Shown here: positions 20,906 to 30,968 of the stretch, in pieces
Position numbering within the stretch: the stretch's first letter is position 1
How the letters are laid out: the number at the start of each line of letters is the position of its first letter
Assembly (NCBI GenBank): GCA_014529385.2
Contig: CM043970.1
Location: 49,345,898 to 49,405,897 of the forward strand
DNA length: 60,000 nucleotides
Reading direction: 5' to 3'
DNA from: Adiantum capillus-veneris
Taxonomy: Eukaryota > Streptophyta > Polypodiopsida > Polypodiales > Pteridaceae
Translations under genes and position numbers: made by a program
Notes under the pieces: model-generated
Seen by the model: only the letters and a program-made list of their open reading frames with translations
Database searches by the model: none
Told to the model about the DNA's origin: nothing

Positions 20906-21398
20906 AATAATCCATAGTCGGGAGGAAATTCCACACTGTGTTAGAATTGTGCACAATAATGAGCAAACACTTGAATGAAGATGGAGGAAACTTTGAGGGA
21001 AAACACATGCTTTCTGAGAAAGGAGGTTGCTTTTTGGGAAAGCAAATGCTTTTTTGTAAAGAGGTCTATGTTAGCATTGCATATGTGCATGAGACTGCAT
21101 CCAGGGACAATTGGGTTGTGATTAAGCAGTGGGCTATCATTGTAAGTAACATCACATGAACTCTTTCAAGGGCCGCTGCATCATGGCATCCACCTCCTCT
21201 AAATAACCTCATAGGAGCTACTCTATGCATCTCTACAATGGTCCAGATGCAGCGATGGTAAATATATCGGTGATATGATATGTGAGAAGAACAAGGACAT
21301 CGAGATCTACTAATCTCCGTAGCTCTATCCAGGAGCATCCCAGAAATCAAAAAGAAGTTCGAGGTTCTTCTTAGGGCTACCACTTTAGAAAAAAATTG
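20906..21398. other. Unassigned stretch
   Basis: No recognisable gene. A 73-residue plus-strand frame at 20,938-21,159 and a 105-residue minus-strand frame at 21,066-21,383 lack any motif I can name. Confidence 0.2.
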
Positions 21399-21599
21399 TC
21401 ACCTACCTTTGAATGGGTCCTTTGCTACAGTGTGTCGTACTCCATAATAAAGCATGTCTGTGTGTAAGTCTAGCAAGACAAGCCCAATGAATCTCTGATT
21501 GGTGTAATCCATCACCCTCGATAAAGGCACAAAGCCATCCGAAGACACAATGTAATCATCCCCATATCTCATAATCTGAAGGGCTCCAACATATGTAAC
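21399..21599 (-). other. Unidentified open segment ending at a possible splice donor
   Basis: The minus strand is open for 66 codons and reads like real protein (RYGDDYIVSSDGFVPLSR, RFIGLVLLDLHTDMLYYG). Near its end the sequence is AAAG followed by GTAGGTGA, a good plant donor. A second coding-like piece in another frame lies just upstream (about 21,610-21,670, EEQICQLSDLELETKE). It could be an exon or an eroded transposon piece. Confidence 0.3.
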
Positions 21600-21669
21600 G
21601 CTCCTTTGTCTCGAGCTCTAAGTCAGATAGCTGGCATATCTGCTCCTCTGCATATACCGAGTTATATAT

Positions 21670-22192
21670 ACCTATCACGAAGATGCAAAGTTATCCTATG
21701 GCACAGCGACATCCGAACGAGGTGTGAATCCACATATCTCTGTCATAAAATAAATCCATCCAGAGAAGTGTGACGAAAATGCTTTTTTGTGAAAATCGTT
21801 CTCTTACTCCTGAAATGGATTCATTCATGTCCTCTCTATATCAATTTGTGTGAGATTCTATCCAATAATCCTGTTCTTATCTGAGCGTGTGAATGCAAGT
21901 GATTACGCCTCCAAAGAGTATTGAAAGAGTGGCAGTTTGTCCATAATAAAGCCGTGCAATCTCAGTCCCACCAATGCGGTGCAAACTTGGCCATAATGAA
22001 AGCTAGCATTAAACAAACGCATTAAATAGAAAGAATTAGTACAACAAAAAGATAGTTGATAAGACATAACACAACTAAAGGTAGGAACAATATCCACAAT
22101 ATCAACTAGTCATAACTCTGACGGAAGCGTCACACTGCCAAATCTAAACGTCCTAGGTGAGTCTAGGAAAAACAAATAGAAGAAGGTGCAAG
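21670..22192. other. Unassigned stretch
   Basis: No gene seen. A direct repeat of ccataat(a/g)aa(a/g)gc(c/t) with a caa.ttggccataatg context (about 21,939-22,002) suggests a small local duplication. Confidence 0.2.
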
Positions 22193-22393
22193 TTAAAGAC
22201 TCGTGGTAGGCATCTGCATTACTATAACCAGACCTGCATCAGCATAGTATTTGACACTAGAGACATCCCCACTAATATCCATCACAGCTATGAACATCAA
22301 TGATACCAGACTCACGGTAAAGAATCCAGCTCCGTATTGGCATTTGAGTAACCAATGAAGTCCAACAAAGCTTCTACTCTCCCAAAATTTCAC
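22193..22393 (-). pseudogene. Copia-type RNase H scrap
   Basis: Across two frames the minus strand gives ILYRESGIIDVHS followed by SGDVSSVK. This matches the Ty1/copia RNase H strand pattern of 'Y-R-E-S-G-x-x-[DV]-V-x-[SG]-Y-x-D-A-D-[WF]-A-G-D'. Only this short part is left. It lies within or below fimbrin intron 4 and has the same orientation as the gene. Confidence 0.45.
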
Positions 22394-22464
22394 ACATGCG
22401 CTAAACTAATAACCAACTAGAATAACACAGCCATACCTCTACAAAGCTTTAGTAGAGGACTTAC

Positions 22465-23753
22465 CCTACCCTCTGCAAGATCTTCAGTGCCAATATTTAC
22501 AACTGAGCATCCAATTGCCTTCGCTGAGTTCAGACATAGAGTATGATTTTCATTCCTTTCCCATGGATTGAGATGCTCTTTGACATTAAGCGCCCTTTCA
22601 TCGATGGTCCCAGGAACAGCCAGATTTATCAATTTACTGTGGAAATGGGGAAAAAATCTTTTACAACGGTGTAAAACAACAAATGAAAACACCAAGTGCT
22701 TATACTTAAGCCCTCCATTTTCATATAAACCCAGTTCAACTCATGAACACTTGGAAGTAAAACAACACGTACCATAGAAGAACACCATCTTTCGCAATGC
22801 TAAAAAGCTGGTTGGAAGAGGGGTCAATAGGAAGGTGTTTTTTCAAGGCAGGATCTTCACGGAGGTAAGTATTGATGTGATCAACATATGCTTTCTTTTC
22901 AGAATCACTGACAGTGTGTAGCAATGTCGTTGATGCCGTCTTCAAGAAAGCTGATGAATTTTTTTGAAAGCCACCCTTTTGGTCCCTTCCCTTTAGGAGG
23001 TGGAGATACATCTGGAGCAAAACAAAATGACTTGCCACAATCAAAAAGATGCACATTATTCCTTTTGCACAAAACAACTAGAAACTGAACTTACTATACC
23101 TTTAAAAATGCCTCGAAGTCAAGCCCCACATCTAGGTTTACTCCTTCATTCTTCAAAGTAGATGTCAATTCATCATGTGTTATCGACCATTGTAAAGATT
23201 TGAATTTGCTTAAATCAGAATCAAGATCAGAAATGGATAACAGGCCACCAGTGCCTGCAAGAGAATCAAACTGCAACCAAGAAGCCCCGTGGTTATTACT
23301 CAAAAGAATTTGCAAATGGGTCTCCTAGTACAGCCAGGTAAAAGCTGTCAAAAGGTAGAAAATAAGGTCGATGGCTATGTTATGAAGCAAGAAAAACGGC
23401 AAGCAATGATTGGATCGGGTAGAACATGAGTGTATGTTTCCAAAGCAGGGCTGAAACATGTGGGCTGATCACATAAATGCATAACTAAGAGCGTGCAGCA
23501 GATTGGACTACTCCTAAATTTTTGTATTGCCGACTTTGCGAGTACCAATCGGATCTTGCAGCTAGCTGTGGTTTCATGATACTAACTCTGCTACTCTAAT
23601 CACCAAGATCGCTAGTTATCCGCATGATCATTACAGCCTTCACGGAGATACAAGCTAAACGACTACCTGGGTTTTCAATTTTCGTAGCTCAAGTTGCGTG
23701 AACTGCGTCGAGAGCCAAGGATCGCTCAACACCACGCCTCCAAAGGAAGCCAT
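22465..23753 (-). CDS. Fimbrin (actin-bundling protein), exons 1-4 only
   Basis: Four exons on the minus strand join without a break into 223 codons: 23,667-23,753, 23,100-23,270, 22,773-23,011 and 22,465-22,636. Every intron is GT...AG (donors GTAGTC, GTATAG, GTACGT, GTAAGT). The start is the ATG in [18 protein letters not shown], matching plant fimbrins. Residues 30-90 are the EF-hand-like head. The first calponin-homology domain follows, with [37 protein letters not shown]-type sequence, [27 protein letters not shown] and [12 protein letters not shown]. Plant fimbrins have about 650-700 residues with four such domains and crosslink actin filaments in the cytosol. The expected exon 5 was not found at lower coordinates in this window, so the gene either has a very long repeat-filled intron or is truncated. 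Confidence 0.93.
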
Positions 23754-24130
23754 AACCAGGTTTCTTCAAGGAAAAGTAGGCTCAGAAACGATGATCAGCA
23801 TCAGACAAGATAATGCTTGAAATGGCGAATGAGCTTCCACAGGGTGGCGCTTCTTGTTGCAAAAATTAGCCAAAGAAAAATGAAGCGAATCAAGAGGAGC
23901 TGGCTGAGGGTTCGCAGAAAGAAAAGAACGTGAGCTGCGGTGCGCGCGCGCGCGTGCGGAGCTGGCCTTCTGCGGAGTGTGTGTGCGTGTGCGTGTGCGC
24001 CCGAGAGAGACAGAGAGAGAGAGAGAGGGGGAGAGAGATTTCGTGCGTAGGTGTGTGAACAGTTAGTTGGGTCCATTCAAAAAAGCTCACATGAAATAGC
24101 TCATTTCTATACTATAAAGTTTTTCAAAAG
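23754..24130 (-). promoter_or_regulatory. 5' UTR and upstream region of fimbrin, CT-rich
   Basis: Upstream of the ATG the coding strand has a (CT)n block (plus-strand GA, about 24,003-24,037), a run of alternating C/A-G/T (23,976-24,000) and a CG-alternating run (23,941-23,955). CT tracts in 5' leaders are common in plant genes. A TATA-like CTTTATAGTA lies at about 24,110-24,119 on the minus strand, 360 bases before the ATG. Transcript data would be needed to place the start. Confidence 0.45.
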
Positions 24131-24997
24131 CAATGAAATTCTTGATGATGGGAATCTATCTGGCTTTTAAGGACAATCTCAATCTTTATACACTTGGCAC
24201 AGCTTCCAAATCCTATTTCTCGAATTCATTCAGAAATCAGCCTTTTTCTCTCTCCCCCAAAGGACAGAGGCCGTAGAGGTGACCTCTTTTTTCATGGCAA
24301 AAAATACACTTCTGTTTATTTGGAAGCAAAAAAAAATGATTGGTGGATAGGCTACTCAGCACTTACTACGGCACGAACACTAACAAGAAAGTGAAGAAGC
24401 ACCGAAATATGGGAAAACTCGAGATTCAAGAGGCATGGAGAAGTGACAGAGTGATTTTGAGTGAAAGATTTTGCTTATTATGATAGTGCAACAAGTGTTT
24501 CCACGCTGAAGTTTGGAGCCTCGATTATTGTGGGACTAGTCCCATTTGTCATGTGCATGCAACTTGCCCCCATAAAGAAATGGACAGAGGGGCCTGGGGC
24601 TCTAGAGAAGGCGATGGCAAAGTTTGAAGGCGGACAAGGTCAAAAAGAATATGATGAGGACGTATGCAGTGCAGCCTTATGTGTTGTCGTGCCTATAGCC
24701 ATCCAACCTCATTGCATCCCTCCCATTTTTGTAGATGCACGCTCTAACAGCTTATCTTTACCTAGCTTGCTTTACAACTCTAGCCTAGCAATAATGGCTA
24801 TAAACTGGTCTGAGTAGCTAGATCGTATTTCAATACAGGCTTTTAATGTTGAATAGATACATGCACTACCTTTCCTTGAAGTTGTGGGCAAGGAGAAATC
24901 TATGCAAGGTACGAGCTACATGCGATCATGCTTGTAAGTTGCCTAGTCTATCACTCAATATTGGGCATCATGCTCTGCTATAAATTACTTTGTGAAA
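24131..24997. other. Unassigned stretch with one unknown ORF
   Basis: A plus-strand frame at 24,461-24,817 encodes 118 residues with a hydrophobic run (FGASIIVGLVPFVM) that could span a membrane. It has no homologue I recognise and may be chance. No other signal. Confidence 0.2.
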
Positions 24998-25105
24998 CTT
25001 CCATGCTTAGAAGCAAACAAACAAGAGTGAAGGGCTTGCTCTTCAGTATTGCTTCCATGCTTAGAACCAAACAAACAAGAGTGAATGTTTTGGTCTTTAG
25101 TACTA
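24998..25105 (+). repeat. 54-bp tandem duplication
   Basis: Units beginning cttccatgcttagaa start at 24,998 and 25,052. Eighteen codons long, the duplication is in phase in a plus-strand frame (SMLR-KQTRV twice) whose reality is doubtful. Confidence 0.9.
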
Positions 25106-25858
25106 CGGTACTATTGTTTCAAGTCCATGGAGGTTTGCCTAATGTTGTTGCTTTAGATGTGTCAAAGTATACAATCAGGAAGCGTACTGTCATCAAATTT
25201 CATCTTTGGTCTACTAAAACGATTTTCTCTCTTTAGAATTGGTCATTCTAGTGAGAGAAAATAAAAACAAAGTAGCAGGGCTAATAATGTAAAATGGGTA
25301 GTAAAATGTATTCTAGGACCAGAGAGTTCCAAAAGGTAAATGCATTTTATAAAAGTGACAAATTTCAGTAAAGATTCAACTGTGATTTTACGAGACAAAA
25401 AAGAATATCTATGAGTCCGAAATGGATTCCGAAAACCTGTGAAAATAGACAATATGGCTAATCAAAAGGTGGGTGAGAATCAAAGTGTTATTATCACAAT
25501 GCAAAGCTTAAGCTATGTGGAGATAAGGGACATGGTCCACAAGCCTCCCATACAAGAGAAAAGGTAAAAGAAGTAGTTCTAAAAATACAAAACTGTTTAA
25601 TGTGAGTATTTTTTATAACTCGATAAGGAAGGTGTTTCTTTAAAAATGGCTCGTGTCACGCGTGTCTTACTAGAAACAGCAAGATGAGTAACTTTCATGC
25701 TTAGAGTTTTTTATTTGAGAAGAACAAAAGGGAAATTTTTTCATATTTTTGCAAGACTACACTGAAGAGAGTGGGGGTACTTCTGTCTTCTTGGCTCTTG
25801 AAGCTCCATACAATCCTTAGTTTAAAGAAAGGTCTCCATGCTCTTCTCAAGGCTCATC

Positions 25859-25862
<4 letters not shown>
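25106..25862. other. Unassigned AT-rich stretch
   Basis: I see no gene, no repeat structure and no recognisable element end. Confidence 0.2.

Positions 25863-25908
<46 letters not shown>
25863..25908. repeat. (CT)n microsatellite
   Basis: An uninterrupted run of about 23 CT dinucleotides. Confidence 0.97.
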
Positions 25909-25913
<5 letters not shown>

Positions 25914-26820
25914 CTAAGTATATTGCTTGTTTAATTAACAACAGAACATGTTATTACTTTTTAATGCTTATGTATTCCTCTTTTCCAACCTGAGTTCTCA
26001 CTTAATCTTTATAGATCCTATCTCCTACGAGGTGTTTAAGGTCTTGAAATTGAGTCCTACGAGTTAATTGCGGATCAAATCTATTGTCATAAAATCTAAT
26101 ATCTAGCTTTACCCAAATAATTTTCTCATGTTAAACTGATCATTTAATATGGGAAGATAAAAGGGAAACAAGAGCTAGAACATAGATATGTGCTGTTAGA
26201 CCTAGCTCAACATGGGGCCAAAATGAGAGATGGTTATATCTTGACAAGGGCTCAAAAGGAGATGGTCTACTGAAGAACAATGTGTAAATAATGGAGCTTA
26301 AAAGACCTTAGGAGGATAGCTTCATTAAATACCTTCAAAGGTTAGAATTAAAAGTCCTTAGACCTTAGAGTAAGTTGAGCATGTGCTTGAGGTGCTTGAG
26401 CTGACTAAGGTGCTTGTCGTGCTTGATGGCTAAGGTGCTCTTGAGGTGCTTGTCATGCTTGAAGGCCAAGATTCTTGTAGTATGCAAGTCAACCAGGATC
26501 CCTACAAAGGAGGGGTGAGCCCTAAAGGTAGGGGCATGGGAGACAATACACACACACACTCACAGCAAGCCCTTTCCACAAGAGGCAATAAGGACACAAG
26601 TCAAGCTCTTACCCATGTTGCCCTCATAGTGTGCCTAAAGCCTATTGGATGGCCTTTAAAGGGGTCCAATGAGAATTTAATTTTTTTTTATTATTTAATT
26701 ATTCACAAGAATTTTTCAAGCCCTCTCTCTCAAAGGGGAAAGGAGGACACTTGTCTAAGTGCTACCTCTATTGCTAGTTATGACTAAAGCTTGTGATTGG
26801 CTAGGCATGGCACAAGCCAA
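25909..26820. other. Unassigned stretch with degenerate GGTGCTTG repeat
   Basis: Between 26,385 and 26,470 the motif (g/a)aggtgcttg(a/t) recurs about six times with 10-30 base spacing. Short (CA)n at about 26,549-26,562. No gene is recognisable. Confidence 0.3.
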
Positions 26821-27250
26821 TGAGAGGCAAGGTAGTATAAAAGGAAAGAGGGATCGACCTAGGCAAGAGGAGGCTCCCTTTTTGCTCATTCGCATCCACA
26901 CACTCTCTCATTGTGTGAAGCAAGAACTTGATCTCCTTCTCTAAGCTAGAGAAGTTGAGAGCTTACATCAACATCTGTTGGCTATGGAATGCAAATCCAA
27001 CCAAGAGTCATGCTTCAAAGCAATGCTTGCCATCTTCTTCATCTCCATGATTATGCTATGCTCTAAGAGTAGTGATAAGTGAGAATACTATGTATTTCTC
27101 GTATGCTAGTTCTTCTTCCTCTTCCCTTCCCTCACTCCTTGCTAGCTCTCTCCACCTTTGAAGGTGTTTGAGGTATTGGGATTGAGGCCGGGGACAAGTT
27201 AATGTTTTTGCAAGGTAGTCACTGGCATAATCTTCGTGCATGAAGCTTAC
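26821..27250 (+). other. LTR-like or promoter-like segment
   Basis: A clear tataaaag box at 26,836-26,843 is followed about 40-110 bases later by tcattgtgtgaagcaagaac and a self-complementary ctctaagctagag (26,938-26,950). This resembles the R-U5 part of an LTR read on the plus strand. Neither terminus nor a PBS could be located, so a plain promoter is equally possible. Confidence 0.3.
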
Positions 27251-27404
27251 CATCTTCATTGCACCAACAAGGTCTCAAGGAACACAAAGCATGTATCGTA
27301 CCAAATCTCTCTTCATGGGAGAATCTATAATACAAAAGCCTTTTGGAGGGGGGACCGGCTCCAAGTAAATCCGATCCTCAAGTTGTCAATTTCTTTGTGT
27401 GCGT

Positions 27405-27615
27405 CTATTGCATGTGTCAATGCAAGGGACTTGCCGATATACTGTGTGCGAGCCACAAATGGCTCCAAGCACACAACTAAACTAATCTAGCAAACTCAAG
27501 AGAGCAAGGGTGTGTCACTCACCGCCCTACGCTCGTCTTCGTGGAGAATTCCTCGCCGCGAAGAAGAAGGAGCCGCTGCTCAACCACTTCACCGCCGTCG
27601 TGTCGTCATCGCAAT

Positions 27616-27661
<46 letters not shown>

Positions 27662-27988
27662 GCATACACACACACACACACACACACACACAAGGAGATG
27701 AAGAAGAAGAAGATGGAGATGGAGCAAGAGCACTCTTCAATTGCACAAATGAAAGAATGAATGATTTTTAGGTTTAGGTGACTTTTATATGAGCTCGCCC
27801 CATTCACACTTGGGCGCCCATACTTAGCCAACTAACCCTTGAATGTTCCTGTTAGAGTGCGCCTCTCATTGGCGATCACTCTTACCCTTTTCCTATTGGA
27901 CCGACAAGCCTGGTCCCTGACTCTATCAAATAAATAATACGACATCAGTCGTAGGTGATAAGGTGTCCGTGAGCTGTGAGGGTTAACA
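27405..27988 (-). repeat. LTR-like end of W copy 1
   Basis: On the minus strand it starts TGTTAACCCTCAC at 27,988. CATATAAAAGT (27,781-27,791) is a TATA box about 200 bases in. Next comes an inert leader holding (CA)n at 27,665-27,692 and (CT)n at 27,617-27,660. The far end is uncertain. A 130-base piece between 27,826 and 27,955 is missing from copy 2. Confidence 0.5.
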
Positions 27989-28000
27989 TGCCCCCCTTCC
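27989..28000 (-). promoter_or_regulatory. Polypurine tract of W copy 1
   Basis: The minus strand reads GGAAGGGGGGCA directly before TGTTAACC. The same arrangement is kept at 57,155-57,166 in copy 2. Confidence 0.55.
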
Positions 28001-29699
28001 TGATGTAGATTCCGTCCTCGGAAGCTATTGAGTTGAAGCTTGTTTATCGAGATGGAAGAGCATTTGAGATGAATGTCCTTAGCCTTCTTCAGTCACTGCA
28101 AATTTAAACAAAAGTTGCATAGTAAATGCATCCTCATAATCAATTAAAAAGCATATGCAATCGTAGGCAGACAAATTGATTGATAACAGAATTTTAAACC
28201 ATTTGTTTCAGTAATAAACATTAAATTGTAATATAACTAATTGCATAAACAGTTGTGAAGGTCAAAAATTAAACAAGTATGGGGTCGCTAATTTAACGAT
28301 AGAAAGGCTTTAGAGGCCAACTATTAATACCATGGGTAAGCTTCTAAATTTTCTCTGATCAATTAAGTTGTTTAATTGTGAGAGCCAAGTATTTCATGTT
28401 TGAAGGTTGACTAGAGGTTATACCTAGAAGACCTCGTAGTTAAGCTACGATAAAAGAAATTCTCATGAAATCATCACCTGACTTATTTACTTTTCTTTGA
28501 CCCCCAAAGTATTTTCACAGTGATTTAATATTGATGTGTGTGCTTATTTTGTATGCCTTTGGTTTTTTGCTTTTCAAGGGAAAGCACCACACTAGGAACC
28601 TCTAGGGCTCTAGTACCATAAGCGATACATGTGAATGAAGTACCAAATCAAGCTAAGATTTCTCTTCCAGCTTAAGATTTACATTGTGGCACTTTGATTT
28701 TTTTTTGTTCGTTTTCAGCATTTTAATTTTGTAACTTTGGGGGTTATATAACACTGTTACCCTCCCCAGGCTCATCACATTCGTAAACTGCCTTTAAAAT
28801 ACTTAAGCTAAAGGTCAATAGGCACTAAGCTCACTAGAAATCCCTAGTATATTGCACACAATGCTGCCTAAATCGGATTAAAAACCTAAGTAACCATAGA
28901 TTATTAGGAAGGCATCCCCTATGGTATTAAAAGAAGATCTCTAACGCATAGCTTGGTCAAACTAGCTTAGTAGAAGTGCTTGATTTTTAAACCTAAACAA
29001 GTGATTATGACAAAAAATTACATTGAATTTAACGTTTGGTATTAAGCAAATACGTTGAATATTATGCTACCAATCACAATTAAAGCAAACAAACATAGAT
29101 GCAAAAAAGATAAGGGACAATGCTAATGAACAAAAAACACCTGTTTGTGTTGATGATTGCGCTTGGTTTGAAGAGTGAACAAGAGAAAGATTCCATGAAG
29201 GTCCAAATCCTAACCATAGCAACACGTTATTGTATACACGAGGAAACGCAAAGAATACCTCTAGGAGGCACATCAGTGAGAAGAAAGAACTTTGCTAATC
29301 ACTAAACTCTAAAACAGAAACACTCTTATCGTACTAATCTTACCTACCCTCCATCACTCGAGTGATGAGGATCAAAGGTGTTTGATGACATAGGTTTTTG
29401 TTTCAGTGTACCGGATGTGAATGTGTAGGTCTAATTAATGTTTTGACTTTTATTGTGCATACTCGCTTGCTAATTGCTCTTGCTCTTTACTTTTTTTCTT
29501 TTTTGTGAGTATAAGGCTTTATATCTACATTCCCTAAGATTGGTGATTGAGAGGTCAAGGAAAGAAGGGTAAGAGGGAAATAATTTAATAGGCTGACGTG
29601 AATGAAGACTTCCCCCCTTCCTTGGGTAATAGATCATATTGTTTGAAATGTGTGCGTCACCCTTTGAAACCAATTGTTCCAGTTGGTAATAGTTGAGGA
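28001..29699 (-). other. Internal non-coding part of W copy 1
   Basis: Collinear with 57,167-59,280 in copy 2 except between 29,282 and 29,452, where 170 unrelated bases stand in place of the 560 bases that hold an ORF in copy 2. No intact gene. A peptide around 29,067-29,273 (TQTGVFCSLALSLIF) resembles one at 58,211-58,474, but the DNA is equally similar outside it, so coding constraint is not shown. Confidence 0.5.
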
Positions 29700-30404
29700 T
29701 TTTTTCCATTAGTTTTCTATTACCTTAGGTGCCTCATCGAGTTGCAAGGGTGGTAAGGTACTCTCCTAAGATCGAACTTGAAGTGGTTCATCAGGTGATT
29801 CTTGAACACTGGGAGGTGTGGATTCCTTTGTAGCTTTATAGAGGTCCATTATTGTAGGTGGAGGCTGTGGAGAAGCTTTTACCTCTATGGAAGCATTACA
29901 TGAGGAGCTAGAAGCTTCATGGGACTCCCACCTTCTTGAGCTAGGTGAAACAAATCGTTCTTTCTGCGGTACCCAAACTAGTTCTAGAGCGAGTGTGTAG
30001 CATTCTATGATTTTTTTCTTTCCACGATCGTCAATTCATTTTGGAGCTACAGGATTGGATGCACATGGGTCAGGTGACAGGTAAGAACACAATCTACGAT
30101 TTGGCACCCAGATTTAATCATTTCCTTGATAGTAGCCTTGGGCTTCCAATATTCGTTTAGGAATCCAACGCCACGTTTCCTTACATTTCTTGGAGCGAGT
30201 GGGACGTTTCTTACAAGGCTTCTGTTTTTTAGCACTAGCTATGGTCACTAAAGAAGCTTTAGGGACCCACTTGTATGTTTTCTTTGTTATATTAGGATGA
30301 GTTTTGTCAGAAGCTATATGCATTGCTTGTAGCATATTTAAGGGTACGAGTGATGGCATTTCATCCCCTCGGGTGTCACCCAGGTTGTCCTCCCGTTTCT
30401 CCAA
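29700..30404 (-). pseudogene. WVPK-repeat protein, decayed copy
   Basis: The frame 30,404-30,117 reads KTHPNITKKTYKWVPKASL, WRWIPKRILEAQGYYQGND, then TAA where copy 2 has CAA. It continues IWVPNRRLCSYLSPDP and VWVPQKERFVSPSS to about 29,720, with further stops. The N-terminus differs from that of copy 2. See 59,280-59,951 for the open version. Confidence 0.7.
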
Positions 30405-30968
30405 GTGTCTATGGTTGCTGCTAGGTGGACCCTATCCACATTGTCAAATTAAGTCATCCCAAGTAGAACATCCATATAAGGAGAATCTTCCCCAACATCA
30501 GTGTCCGCTTTACATGTGTAATAATACTACAATGGGGCCGAGTGAACTCTGGTGTCAGATCTATGATCAATTAAGAGACCTGTTTCCTAAAGGATGTGCT
30601 CGACCAGTTACAAGATCCACTCGAATGATAGAATCTTGGAACTACAAGTAGACATGATTTTTAGACCAGTCAAAGCATCCAATTTTAACTAAGCTTGACC
30701 ATTGGACACAACCTTTGAATTTTGGAACCTTAAGCATTTTGGAAGTCTTAATGGGCTGAACCTTAGGGTCTTTAAAGCCCATTGTTGCACATTGCTCTTT
30801 TGCAAATGGCCCCCCCTTTGGATCCCTATTTTCCCTCCCTTGGATCCCTACTATGACCGGTCTGCCAGCTTAACCAATATTCTAGCTTTTTCTCCCTTGG
30901 CACTTCCCCATATTAAATGAACACTTTAACATGAGAAAATCATTTAGGAGAATTAGATATTAGCTATT
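30405..30968 (+). other. Unassigned stretch, coding-like in part
   Basis: The plus strand at 30,490-30,651 is open with PLYMCNNTTMGPSELWCQIY and LFPKGCARPVTRSTRM. It may belong to the decayed RT element that follows, but I cannot place it in a known domain. Confidence 0.25.

Larger units (their letters stand above)
27405..30404 (-). mobile_element. Family W, copy 1 (5'-truncated LTR-type element)
   Basis: This segment is homologous to 56,692-59,890 over most of its length (weak similarity may extend further left). It is read on the minus strand: WVPK-repeat protein (decayed), a long non-coding-like part, a PPT and an LTR-like end with a TATA box. No gag, RT or integrase is visible. The upstream LTR is missing; similarity to copy 2 stops near 30,310. 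Confidence 0.55.

Noticed and set aside
27512-27831. Overlapping frames around (CT)n/(CA)n at 27.6 kb
   Set aside because: All three frames and the minus strand are open only because of the dinucleotide repeats.
30530-30565. tctggtgtcagatc as a PBS for family W
   Set aside because: It is on the strand opposite to W and differs from the initiator-Met PBS at two positions; no LTR end adjoins it.
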